From positions 706,001-770,000 of the forward strand of contig NZ_CP039649.1 in the NCBI RefSeq assembly GCF_004923315.1: DNA of 64,000 nucleotides. The letters are read 5' to 3'. The notes below the pieces were generated by a model that saw only the letters and a program-made list of their open reading frames with translations, ran no database searches and had not been told where the DNA came from. How positions within the stretch are numbered: position 1 is the first letter of the stretch; the number at the start of each line of letters is the position of its first letter. The DNA is from Azospirillum sp. TSA2s. Lineage in GTDB: Bacteria > Pseudomonadota > Alphaproteobacteria > Azospirillales > Azospirillaceae. Below are positions 50,580-59,347 of the stretch, piece after piece. The translations under genes were made by a program, and so were the position numbers.

Positions 50580-52316
50580 ATGAACAGTCACGCCGACATC
50601 GTCCCCGCTCCGAATGCGGCGGGCGGCACCCAGAGCCTGGAGCGCGCCATCGCCCTGCTGCGCGCGGTCGCCGACGCCGAAACCGGCGGCGCGCGGCTGG
50701 CCGACCTGATGACCGGGGTCGGGCTGTCGAAGGCGACCGCCCACCGGCTGCTGATGGCGCTGGCGCGCGACGGGCTGGTGGAGCAGGACGCCCGCAGCAA
50801 GCGCTATCACCTGGGTCCCGATCTGATGGCGCTGGGCGATCTGGCGGCGCTGCGCCACCGCCCCCCTGCCGCACCGCTTCCCACCCCTGCCGCGCCCCAG
50901 CCGCCGGAAATCGCGCCCTCCCCCCCGGCGCCACCCCCGCCACCCGCCCTGATGGTGCGGCCCTCGGCCTTCCTGCGTGCGGAATATCGCGGTGAGTCCA
51001 TCGCGCTGGCGACGCTGCTGTGCGACCGCCATGTCCGCGCCGCCGACGGCGCGCGTGCGGCGCTTCTGCATGAAAGCGTGGCCGGCCAGACGACGGAGCT
51101 GAGCTTCGCCCGGCTGGCCCGCGATTCGGCGCGCTTCGCCACCGTGCTGGCCGGCATGGGGGTTGGACCGGGCGACCGGGTGGCGGTCCTGCTGCCCAAG
51201 GGGCCGGAGCTGCTGATCACCGCGCTGGCGATCTGGCGGCTGGGTGGCGTCTATATGCCGCTGTTCACCACCTACACCGCGTCGGCCGTCGCCTACCGGC
51301 TGGCCGATAGTGACGCGCGCGCCATCGTCACCAACGGCTTCCTGCGCCGCAAGGTGCCGCGCGACAACACCCGCCCGGTGGTGACGGTGGAGGGTGACGA
51401 GGCCTTCGGTCCCGACGCCGTGCCCTTCTGGTCGTCGCTGCACGAGGCCGCCCCGCTGGCCGAGGTGGCGCGCTACCGCGAAGGCGACGCCTTCGCCCTG
51501 ATCTACACGTCGGAATCCGAACCGACGCCGCTGGGCGTGTCCCTGCCGGTCAAGGCGCTGTCTGGGATCGAGCAGTACATGCGCATCGGCCTCGATCTGC
51601 GCGACGACGACATCTATTGGAACATGGCCGATCCCGGCTGGGCCTATGGCGCCTATTACGGTCTGGTCGGGCCGCTGCTGCTGGGGCGGACGACGATCTT
51701 CTGCGACGGTCCCTACGACGTCCGGCAGGGCTACCGCATGCTGACCAAGTTCGGCGTCACCAACCTGACCGCCGCGCCGTCGCAGATCCGCGCCTGGCAC
51801 GGCGCCGATCCCGGCGTGTCGCACCAGTTCGCCCTGCGCATCCTGTCGGTGGTGGGCGAGCCGCTGCCGCCCGACCTGATCGCCTGGGCCAACCGGACGG
51901 TGAAAGTCCCGCTGCTCGACCAGTATGGCCAGCGCGAGACCGGCATCTTCATCGTCAACAGGTACGACCCCGACGGCATCGGCCGTTACGACTCCGACGC
52001 GCCGGAGGACGGCGATCCGGTCCAGCCGCCCAGCGGCTCGCTCGGCCGGCCGATGCCGGGCTTCCGCGTCGTCATCCTCGATCCCGACGGGCGCGAGGCG
52101 CCGGTGGGCGGCGCCGGGGAGATCGCCATCGACGTCGACCATTCCCCGCTGTTCTGGTTCGAATTCTACGCCAACAACCCGGAGCGCACCGCCCAGCGCT
52201 TCCGCCACGGCCGGCGCTATTACCTGACCGGCGACCGCGCCTTCCTTGATGCCGACGGCAACATCCACTATCGCGGCCGGGCGTCCGACGCGATTCAGAT
52301 GCAGCAGGGCGAATAG
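50580..52316 (+). CDS. IclR-type HTH fused to degenerate acyl-CoA-synthetase-like domain
   Basis: One continuous 578-residue frame joins two families. Residues 18-90 form an IclR winged helix (SLERAIALLRAVADAETGGA, LSKATAHRLLMALARDGLVE, KRYHLGPDLMALG). A Pro-rich linker (95-122) follows. Residues 128-578 match the large domain of acetyl-CoA-synthetase-like enzymes (DIYWNMADPGWAYGAYYGLV, YYLTGDRAFLDADGNIHYRG). The ATP loop YTSGTTGxPKGV reads YTSESEPTPLGV (309-320), without its Gly pair and Lys, and YGQTE reads YGQRE. The C-terminal catalytic subdomain is absent. The usual IclR effector domain is missing too. It probably binds a ligand and controls the divergent import/CoA-ligase cluster. ATGs at 50568 and 50571 are alternatives. 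Confidence 0.9.
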   Translation: MNSHADIVPAPNAAGGTQSLERAIALLRAVADAETGGARLADLMTGVGLSKATAHRLLMALARDGLVEQDARSKRYHLGPDLMALGDLAALRHRPPAAPLPTPAAPQPPEIAPSPPAPPPPPALMVRPSAFLRAEYRGESIALATLLCDRHVRAADGARAALLHESVAGQTTELSFARLARDSARFATVLAGMGVGPGDRVAVLLPKGPELLITALAIWRLGGVYMPLFTTYTASAVAYRLADSDARAIVTNGFLRRKVPRDNTRPVVTVEGDEAFGPDAVPFWSSLHEAAPLAEVARYREGDAFALIYTSESEPTPLGVSLPVKALSGIEQYMRIGLDLRDDDIYWNMADPGWAYGAYYGLVGPLLLGRTTIFCDGPYDVRQGYRMLTKFGVTNLTAAPSQIRAWHGADPGVSHQFALRILSVVGEPLPPDLIAWANRTVKVPLLDQYGQRETGIFIVNRYDPDGIGRYDSDAPEDGDPVQPPSGSLGRPMPGFRVVILDPDGREAPVGGAGEIAIDVDHSPLFWFEFYANNPERTAQRFRHGRRYYLTGDRAFLDADGNIHYRGRASDAIQMQQGE

Positions 52317-52398
52317 TCAGCGGCCCTCCTTTTCGGGTATAGATCGCCACCGGAGTTGTGGAAGCGGGCCAGGGCGGCGGAAAGCGCGAAGGACGGGT

Positions 52399-52980
52399 AT
52401 GGAATCCAAGACGAAGAACCGCGAATCCTGGCTGGCCGCCGCCTTCGCGGCACTGGCCGAAGGCGGCGTCGACAAGGTGCGGGTGGAGTTGCTGGCCAAG
52501 GCCCTGAAGGTGACCAAGGGCAGCTTCTATTGGCATTTCCGCGACCGCACCGACCTGATGAACGCTCTGCTCGACAGCTGGAAGACGGGCCGCATCGCCG
52601 CCATCAAGGAACAGACCCGGCTGGACGGCCGCGAGCCGGCGCAGCAGCTGCGTGACCTGCTGGCGCTCTACGGCGGCAGCAAGCCGCGCGGCATGGCGAT
52701 AGAACTGGCGGTGCGCGACTGGGCCCGCCGCGCGCCGGAGGCGGAAAGCGTGATCGCCGAGGTCGACCGCGAACGCCTGCACAGCGTCGCCGGCCTGTTC
52801 GTGGCGCTGGGCCTGCCCCCCGACCAGGCCTTCGCCCGCGCCTACCTGTTCTACGCCTTCGCCTTCGGCCAGGGCCTTCTCGCCCCCGGTGCCGCGGCCG
52901 ACCGCGCCGAGGTGGTGCGGGCGATCTGCGCCGACGTGCTGGTGCCGGCGGCGCAGAGGGAGGCGCAGACGCCCGCCTGA
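52399..52980 (+). CDS. TetR-family transcriptional regulator
   Basis: A 193-residue repressor-type protein. The N-terminal helix-turn-helix is AAFAALAEGGVDKVRVELLA followed by LKVTKGSFYWHFRDRTDLMN. The C-terminal ligand domain (PRGMAIELAVRDWARRAPEA) resembles uncharacterised TetR proteins. The start at 52399 has GGACGGG upstream. It lies 82 bp after the fusion regulator on the same strand and may share its transcript. Its target is unknown. It ends 3 bp before the convergent chemoreceptor gene. Confidence 0.9.
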   Translation: MESKTKNRESWLAAAFAALAEGGVDKVRVELLAKALKVTKGSFYWHFRDRTDLMNALLDSWKTGRIAAIKEQTRLDGREPAQQLRDLLALYGGSKPRGMAIELAVRDWARRAPEAESVIAEVDRERLHSVAGLFVALGLPPDQAFARAYLFYAFAFGQGLLAPGAAADRAEVVRAICADVLVPAAQREAQTPA

Positions 52981-52983
52981 CCC

Positions 52984-55962
52984 TTACGGCATATAGGCCA
53001 GCCGCAGGTTGCCCCAGTGACGGCCGCGCACGACGATCGGCGCATCGACCTCCTTCAGGCGCACCATCTGGCCGCCGCCCATGTCGCGGCGGTAGGCCTG
53101 CAGCAGGAACGGACGGGTGTTGCGGGCGGCGGCGAGGCCGGAGCGGTCGGCGAAGACGCGGCGGTTGCGGCAATGGGCGGCGTTCCAGGCGGCGTCGCCC
53201 GGCCGCTGCGGTTCGGAATAGCGGGCGTTGTGGGTCGGCAGATAGCCGACGGCGTTGACCGCGGCACAGAACTGGAAGCGCGGATTGGAGGCCAGCACCG
53301 GCTCCTGGATCGCCGGGAACAGCCGGTCGGTCAGTTCGGTGAAGGGGGCGATGCACTGTTCCGGCTCGGTGCCGGGGATGGTCTCCAACTCTGTCGAGAA
53401 CAGCGCCTCCTCGCCGATGCTGCCGTTGGACAGCGCTCCCTCCAGCGCCTTGGCCAGGGCCGCCGCGGTGTTCTGGGCGGACTGGATGATGGCGGAATCC
53501 GCCTCGATCATCGCGTCGTAGGCGCGCTCCAGCCGGTTGGACTGCGCGTCCGACAGCTCGTCGAAGGCCAGATGCAGGCCGAGGTCGCTGATCCCGGCGA
53601 CGATGGCCGGCAGGTCGCCGACGTCGCGCAGGGTCACGGTCAGCCGCGTCTGCTCGGCCAGTTCCGAAAGCCCCTTGCTGTCCACCAGCAGCCCGTCCAG
53701 CGACAGGTCGAGCATGGTGACGGTGCGGCGGTCGCCGGCCACGGTCAGGCCAATCGGCTCCTCGCACGGGATGCGGTTGGAGACGCGGCGGTCGCCCGCC
53801 ACCGACTGGCGCAGCGCAATGACCAGCCGGCGCTTCAGGTCGGCCACCGCGCCCTGGGTGTCGGTCATGCGGCGGCTGACGTCGGTGGCGATGCCGGTGA
53901 TCTCGTCGGTCTGGTCGCGGATGTGCAGCACGCTGCCCGACACCTGGGAGGCGCCGCCGGCCGAGTTGGTGGCGCTGCGCCCGATCTCGGCGTTGGCGGC
54001 CGACTGCTCCTCCACCGCGGCGGCGGTCGCGGCGGCGGCCTCGTCGATCTCCTCGATCACCGAGATGACAGTCTGGATCGCGGTGACGCTGCCGCCGACC
54101 GCCTGTTTCAGCTGCTCGATCTGGCGGGCGATGTCCTCGGTCGCCTTCGCCGTCTGGTTGGCGAGCGTCTTGACCTCGCTGGCGACGACGGCGAAGCCCT
54201 TGCCGGCCTCCCCCGCCCGCGCGGCCTCGATGGTGGCGTTCAGCGCCAGCAGGTTGGTCTGGCCGGCGATGGAGTTGATGAGGCTGGCGACCTTGGCGAT
54301 CTCCTCCGTCGCGACCTCCATCTGGCCGATGGCGGTGGCGGAGCCGCGGGCGCTGTCCACCGCGCGCCGCGCCACCTCGCTGGAGCGCGCCGCCTGCCGG
54401 GCGATCTCGTGCCCGGCGGAGTTCAGCTCCTCCGTCGCGGCGGCGACCGACTGGGCGTTGGCGCTGGCCTGTTCGGAGGCGGCCGACACCACGACGGTGT
54501 TCTCCCGCACCACGCCCAGAGACTGCATCAGGTGCCGGATGCCGTCGCCGGCCCGCCGGCTCGCCAGTTCCACGCCCATCCAGGTGGAATCGAGGTCGCC
54601 TTCAATGGACTTGCAGGTTTCCAGCAGGGCTTGGCGAGTCAGCGCCTTCTGGCGCTGCTCGGTCTCGTGCTTCTCGTGGATGCCATAGGCCAGCTTCGCC
54701 TTCATGGCGTTCAGCTCCGACGCCACGCGGCGGAACTCCGGCACGCCGACGGCCGGCATCGGGTCGGTCAGGGCGCCGCGGGCGATGCGCTCGAAGGTCC
54801 GTTCCAGCAGCGCCAGCGGACGGCGCACCGTGCGCAGGATCGCCCAGCCGAACAGGGCGGCGAGCAGGGCGCTCAGCAGCATCGCCACGGCGACCTGGAC
54901 GACGCGGCGTCCGTAATCCCGTTCCGCGTTGTCGAACTCTTCCCGGGCAACCCGGATCTGAAGCTCCAGCAGGGCGTCGGACACCCGGCGCAGGTCGGCG
55001 AAGGCCGGGCGGACGGCGCTGCGCAGATGGGCGTCCAGCGCGGCGGCATCCTTCCGCTTCGCCAGCGCCAGCGCCGGTTCGATCCCGCGCTGCAGATAGG
55101 TCCCGACCAGCGGCTTGAATGTCTCGGCGAGGACGGCCTCTTCCGGGGTCAGATAGGTCGCCAGATAGTCGGCCAGCAGGCGCCGCATCGCCGCGCCGTT
55201 GTCCGCCACGTCCTTCTCCACCGCGGCCTCCACCGCGGCGAGGTCGCCGGCGCCGCTTTCCGCCCGCAGGTCGGCGGCGAGGTCGGTCAGGCGCTGCCGG
55301 CTGTCGCGGGCGAGGTTCTGGATCTCGCCGATCTGATAGGCGGGAACCGTGCGGTCCTCATACACGGTGCGCAGCGACCGGTTGGAATTCGACATGCCGT
55401 CCAGGCCGAGCCAGCCCGCCAGCAGCATGGCGAGGATCAGCAGCCCGAACACCGCGGCCATGCGCCCCGACAGGCTGGTCCAGGCGAAGGCGGCGGCCCG
55501 GCCGGTGCGGCTCTTCCGCACCAGGGCGCCTTCCTCCAGCGCCAGCGCGGCGCGGCCGTCGCGCATCTCCGCATACAGCCTCTCGGCCGCCGCGACTTCC
55601 TCGCGCGAGGGCTTGGAGCGGATCGAGATATAGCCGGTGACGGCGCCGTTCTCGACCACCGGGGTGACGTTGGCCCGCACCCAATAGTAATCGCCGCCCC
55701 TGGTCCGGTTCTTCACCAGCCCTTCCCAGGGCCGTCCCTTCTTCACCGTCGCCCACAGGTCGGCGAAGGCCTCCTTCGGCATGTGGGGGTGGCGGACGAG
55801 GTTGTGGGGCGCGCCGATCAGCTCATGTTCGTCAAAGCCGCTGATCTCGACGAAAGCCTGGTTCACGAAGGTGATGCGCCCGCCGGTGTCGGTGCGGGAC
55901 ACCAGGGGAACCCCCTCGGTCAGATGGACTTCCCGGTCGGTGATCGGTGTGTTCACGCGCAT
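52984..55962 (-). CDS. PAS-HAMP chemoreceptor with PilZ and C-terminal domain (992 aa)
   Basis: A methyl-accepting chemotaxis protein. Domains in order: N-terminal PAS (about 20-118, TDTGGRITFVNQAFVEISGF; Aer-like), transmembrane helix (about 165-185), a helical periplasmic region, transmembrane helix (about 350-372), HAMP, signalling domain (about 450-690; hairpin tip EVKTLANQTAKATEDIARQI with AGKGFAVVASEV), and PilZ (about 735-835; RVSNR and DLSLDG, the c-di-GMP binding pair). A C-terminal 150-residue domain carries RNRRVFADRSGLAAARNTRP, FLLQAYRRDMGGG and GRHWGNLRLAYMP. I chose ATG 55960-55962. Likely roles are redox/energy taxis with c-di-GMP input, as described for PilZ receptors of Azospirillum. 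Confidence 0.93.
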   Translation of the reverse strand: MRVNTPITDREVHLTEGVPLVSRTDTGGRITFVNQAFVEISGFDEHELIGAPHNLVRHPHMPKEAFADLWATVKKGRPWEGLVKNRTRGGDYYWVRANVTPVVENGAVTGYISIRSKPSREEVAAAERLYAEMRDGRAALALEEGALVRKSRTGRAAAFAWTSLSGRMAAVFGLLILAMLLAGWLGLDGMSNSNRSLRTVYEDRTVPAYQIGEIQNLARDSRQRLTDLAADLRAESGAGDLAAVEAAVEKDVADNGAAMRRLLADYLATYLTPEEAVLAETFKPLVGTYLQRGIEPALALAKRKDAAALDAHLRSAVRPAFADLRRVSDALLELQIRVAREEFDNAERDYGRRVVQVAVAMLLSALLAALFGWAILRTVRRPLALLERTFERIARGALTDPMPAVGVPEFRRVASELNAMKAKLAYGIHEKHETEQRQKALTRQALLETCKSIEGDLDSTWMGVELASRRAGDGIRHLMQSLGVVRENTVVVSAASEQASANAQSVAAATEELNSAGHEIARQAARSSEVARRAVDSARGSATAIGQMEVATEEIAKVASLINSIAGQTNLLALNATIEAARAGEAGKGFAVVASEVKTLANQTAKATEDIARQIEQLKQAVGGSVTAIQTVISVIEEIDEAAAATAAAVEEQSAANAEIGRSATNSAGGASQVSGSVLHIRDQTDEITGIATDVSRRMTDTQGAVADLKRRLVIALRQSVAGDRRVSNRIPCEEPIGLTVAGDRRTVTMLDLSLDGLLVDSKGLSELAEQTRLTVTLRDVGDLPAIVAGISDLGLHLAFDELSDAQSNRLERAYDAMIEADSAIIQSAQNTAAALAKALEGALSNGSIGEEALFSTELETIPGTEPEQCIAPFTELTDRLFPAIQEPVLASNPRFQFCAAVNAVGYLPTHNARYSEPQRPGDAAWNAAHCRNRRVFADRSGLAAARNTRPFLLQAYRRDMGGGQMVRLKEVDAPIVVRGRHWGNLRLAYMP

Positions 55963-56235
55963 GAGGCGGCTCCGCTCCAGCCAAAGTCTCGAAGGAAATG
56001 GCCGGGGATGCAGACGGCATCGCAACCGCCGGGCGACTCATCGGTCACCTCCCGGGCCTGCCCCTTCGCTGCAAGTGGCATGCCGCGTCATAATGTTGGC
56101 AAATGAACAAACGTCGCGTTGAACTGTAAGGTCGGTGTAAAATTGGCCCGCCACAATTTTCGCAAAATGCGTCCAGAATGGACAGCCGGCCCTAAGCCAC
56201 TGTGCAATTTGGAAAATGCTTTGCTGTCTGACCAT

Positions 56236-56730
56236 TCACCCGCGTAACGACCCGTTCGACAGCCCATCCAGCGGGATCGCGGTGACGCTCTTCACCTCTT
56301 CCATCACGGCGTAGGTGTGGGTTTCCCGCACGCCGCGGGCGGTGGACAGCAGTTCGCCCAGGAACAGGCGGTATTCGTTCATGTCGCGCACGCGGGCCTT
56401 GACCAGATAGTCGAAGCCGCCGGCCACCATGTGGCATTCCATGATCTGCGGCATGCGCAGCACGGTGGCCTTGAAGTCGTCGAAATTGTCGGGCGTGGTG
56501 CGGTCCAGCACCACCTCGACGAAGACCAGCATTCCCGCTTCCAGCCGGTGCGGGTCGAGCAGCGCGACATAGCGCTGGATGATGCCGTCGGCCTGCAGCC
56601 GCTTCACCCGCTCCAGGCAGGCGGCCGGGCTGAGGTTGATGCGGCGGGCCAGCTCCACATTGCTGAGGCGGCCGTCATCCTGCAGTTCGCGCAGGATCTT
56701 GATGTCGGTGGAATCGAGATTGCGGTCCAT
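56236..56730 (-). CDS. Lrp/AsnC-family transcriptional regulator
   Basis: A 164-residue regulator. The helix-turn-helix is DIKILRELQDDGRLSNVELA, RRINLSPAACLERVKRLQAD. The RAM effector domain follows (GMLVFVEVVLDRTTPDNFDD, MVAGGFDYLVKARVRDMNEY). I chose ATG 56728-56730, which gives the standard N-terminus MDRNLDSTDIKIL; the longer open frame upstream is not family-like. It probably senses an amino acid. No target gene is adjacent: the upstream neighbour is the histidine kinase on the same strand. Confidence 0.94.
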   Translation of the reverse strand: MDRNLDSTDIKILRELQDDGRLSNVELARRINLSPAACLERVKRLQADGIIQRYVALLDPHRLEAGMLVFVEVVLDRTTPDNFDDFKATVLRMPQIMECHMVAGGFDYLVKARVRDMNEYRLFLGELLSTARGVRETHTYAVMEEVKSVTAIPLDGLSNGSLRG

Positions 56731-56882
56731 CGGCGGCTCGGAATGCTGTTCGGCTGGCAGCCCCGATCCTAACGGAAAAAACGGGATCAGGCCATGCCGG
56801 ACCATAGCCGGAGCGGCGAAGACGCCGCAGATCCGAAGCCCGTTCGCCCCGAATGTCGCTTGCTTGCCCGCAGTACAGCCGA

Positions 56883-58514
56883 TCAGGCCGCCAGCGGCAG
56901 GGCCACCGTCATGCGCAGGCCGCCGGTCGGGCGGTTCTCGGCGCGGACACGGCCGCCGAAGGCCTCGATGTTGCGCCGGACGATCCACAGCCCGATGCCG
57001 AAATGGGCCGCGCCGGCCTGATGCGCCGCCGCCTCGTCCTCCGGCATGCCGCGGCCGGGTTCGCGGTGGGAGAAATAGCGCTCGAAGATGCGATCCAGGT
57101 TGGCGGGATCGACACCCGGCCCTTCGTCGTCCACGACCAGCTCGGCCATCATCGCGCCCTGGGAGCCGCTGCGGGTCAGGCGGACGCTGACCGTCCCGTC
57201 GGGCGGCGAGAAGCTGACGGCGTTCTCCACCAGATTCTCGACGATGGTCTCAAGCGTCTCCTCGCTGGCCCGCACCACCAGCCCGGCATCGATGCGCGAG
57301 CGCATGTGCAGGCGGCGTTCGGCCAGCAGCCCGGTATAGCCGCCGGCCATCCGTTCCACCAGCGACGACAAATCGACCCGGCGGCGCGACGGGGCCAGCA
57401 GGTCGGCCGCCGCCTCGTCCATGCGGCGGGCGAAGGACACCAGCCCGTCCAGCTTGTCCAGCGACTTCTCGATCATCGTCAGGGCGCGCTGGCTGCGGGC
57501 GTTCTCCGCCGGCAGGGCGCGGCGCAGCGGCTCCACCGACTGGCGGATCACCGCGATCGGCGTCTTGAAGGCGTGGGCGTTGTCCTCGGCGGCACGGCGC
57601 AGCGATTGGGCGCTGTCGCGCAGCGTGGCGACCAGCCGGTCGAAATCCTCGGCCACGCCGGCCAGTTCCGGCACGGTGTTGCGCGCGGCGAAGGAGGCGT
57701 CGCGGTCGCCGCGGTCGGGCGTATCGTCGCCGCCGACGATGCGGCGGGCCAGATCGCCGAAGCGGTTCAGGTTGCGCCAGATGCCGGCCAGCACCGCCAG
57801 CACCAGGGCGGCCATCGCCAGATAGATCGCGGCGGCGGCCTGGACCGCCGGCGTGCTCCAGTATGGGCGGCCAATGGAGGAGGAGATGTAGGCTTCCGTC
57901 GCGTGGCTGGTCACCAGCGCCCAGCAGCCGAAGCTGGTCTTGATCGGGGTGATGGAGGACAGCACCTCCTCCCCGCCTTCCAGATGGGGGACGCGCATCG
58001 CCAGCGTCGCATTGCCGGCGCAGCTCGACCCCAGACGGTCCAGCACGCCCTGTTCGAGCAGCAGGCGCCGTTCGGCGTCGATGTCGGCGGTGGACAGGCT
58101 GGGGGCCGCGGCGACGTAGAAGAAGGGCTCCGGCCCGGCCTTGGCCCCGGACGGGGTGGTGGCGGCGCCGGTGGCGGTCACGCGCGGACGCACCAGCAGC
58201 TTCAGCCGCGTGCGGTCGTCGCCATAGCGGGCGAGCGCGATGCTCAGGCTGGGAAGGGCGGTGCGGTCGACGCCCAGCAGTTCGGGTTCCAGCGCGCGGG
58301 CGATCAGCTCGCCCTGGCGCTGGGCGCTTTTCAGCAGAAGCTGCTGCGACGCCTCGTCGGCGCGCTGGAACTGGTCATAGAGCAGGACCGGCACTGCGAT
58401 GAAGACAAGGGTGAGCAGCAGCAGGCGGCTCGCCATCGAGCGCCAGAGCCAGAGCAGGCGGGCGGACGCCCGTCGGGGCGCCCGCATCGCGAGGTCAATC
58501 GGCAGCAGCGCCAT
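56883..58514 (-). CDS. sensor histidine kinase, ChvG-like
   Basis: A membrane sensor kinase of 543 residues. Helix 1 is LLLLTLVFIAVPVLLYDQF (about 31-49), then a periplasmic domain of about 180 residues, then helix 2 AAAAIYLAMAALVLAVLAGI (about 230-250), HAMP (FGDLARRIVGGDD), the phosphoacceptor segment DNAHAFKTPIAVIRQSVEPL with its His, N-box VENLVENAVSFSPP and G-boxes VDDEGPGVDPANLD, FGIGLWIVRRN. It overlaps the response regulator stop by 20 bp. The order and motifs resemble the ChvG/ExoS acid- and envelope-stress kinase. Confidence 0.92.
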   Translation of the reverse strand: MALLPIDLAMRAPRRASARLLWLWRSMASRLLLLTLVFIAVPVLLYDQFQRADEASQQLLLKSAQRQGELIARALEPELLGVDRTALPSLSIALARYGDDRTRLKLLVRPRVTATGAATTPSGAKAGPEPFFYVAAAPSLSTADIDAERRLLLEQGVLDRLGSSCAGNATLAMRVPHLEGGEEVLSSITPIKTSFGCWALVTSHATEAYISSSIGRPYWSTPAVQAAAAIYLAMAALVLAVLAGIWRNLNRFGDLARRIVGGDDTPDRGDRDASFAARNTVPELAGVAEDFDRLVATLRDSAQSLRRAAEDNAHAFKTPIAVIRQSVEPLRRALPAENARSQRALTMIEKSLDKLDGLVSFARRMDEAAADLLAPSRRRVDLSSLVERMAGGYTGLLAERRLHMRSRIDAGLVVRASEETLETIVENLVENAVSFSPPDGTVSVRLTRSGSQGAMMAELVVDDEGPGVDPANLDRIFERYFSHREPGRGMPEDEAAAHQAGAAHFGIGLWIVRRNIEAFGGRVRAENRPTGGLRMTVALPLAA

Positions 58515-59319
58515 CGATCAGCATATCCTCGCCGATACCATCTTCATCGCGGCCCTGGTTGGCCGCGTTCTCACCCTTGCCCCAGCGATAGCCGAAGCCC
58601 GGATAGTTCTCGATGCAGGCGAAGGTCGCGTCGACCGACCGGAACTTCTGGCGGATGCGCTTGATGAAGGCGCGGACGTTGGCGCGGTAGCCCGACGGGC
58701 CGTAGCCGGCGACGAAGCCCTTGCCGTGGACGAGGTCGTAGATCTCGCGGTACGACACGTCCTCTTCCGGGCGGGTCGACATCAGCTTGACGATGTTGAA
58801 CTCGGTCAGCGTCAGGTCGATGCGCTTGCCCTTCCAGAAGGCGCGGCTGTTGTCCAGGCGCAGCTCCAGCTCGCCCAGCCGGTGGCTGGTGCTGTTGCCG
58901 CCGGCCTCCGCATCCTCGGCGCCCTTTGCGCTGTCGCCCTTGATGCCATCCAGGATCAGGCGCATGCGCTTCAGCAGGATCGACAGGCTGCGCGACTTCT
59001 CGACGAAGTCCAGCGCGCCGCCGGCCAGGGCGGCCTCTTCGTAAATCTGGTCGGACAGCACGGTCAGGAAGATGACCGGCGTGGCGATGCCGCGGGCGCG
59101 CATCTGGCGCAGGACGTCGATGCCGTCCAGCTTGGGCATGCGCCAGTCGAGGAGGACGATGTCGACCGACCCGCCTTCGGCGAAGAAGTCGAGCGCCGGT
59201 TCGCCGCGGTCGAAGGTGATGACCTCGTACCCCTCGTCGCCGAGGTTGAGACTGAGCGACTCACGGAACAGGTCGTCGTCGTCCACCAGAGCGATGCGGG
59301 CAATGGTCGGTTCGGTCAT
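58495..59319 (-). CDS. response regulator, ChvI-like (OmpR class)
   Basis: The receiver domain (IALVDDDDLFRESLSLNLGD; phospho-Asp in VDIVLLDWRMPKLDG; Lys in DFVEKSRSLS) is followed by a winged-helix domain (LTEFNIVKLMSTRPEEDVSY, YRANVRAFIKRIRQKFRSVD, IENYPGFGYRW). I chose the ATG at 59317-59319, nine bases after AAGGGA, giving 274 residues. Open frame extends upstream to 59433 with no family similarity. It overlaps the kinase gene and is its cognate regulator. Confidence 0.93.
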   Translation of the reverse strand: MTEPTIARIALVDDDDLFRESLSLNLGDEGYEVITFDRGEPALDFFAEGGSVDIVLLDWRMPKLDGIDVLRQMRARGIATPVIFLTVLSDQIYEEAALAGGALDFVEKSRSLSILLKRMRLILDGIKGDSAKGAEDAEAGGNSTSHRLGELELRLDNSRAFWKGKRIDLTLTEFNIVKLMSTRPEEDVSYREIYDLVHGKGFVAGYGPSGYRANVRAFIKRIRQKFRSVDATFACIENYPGFGYRWGKGENAANQGRDEDGIGEDMLIDGAAAD

Positions 59320-59347
59320 TGCGGACATTCCCTTGTTCGACTCCGCC

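Noticed and set aside
52317..52398. Frameshifted C-terminal subdomain of the fusion regulator
   Set aside because: None of the frames after the stop shows the expected GY-IGPxEVE pattern and only 82 bp separate it from the TetR gene.
53017..56106. Long plus-strand open frame opposite the chemoreceptor
   Set aside because: Antisense shadow with His/Gly/Arg bias and no recognisable domain.
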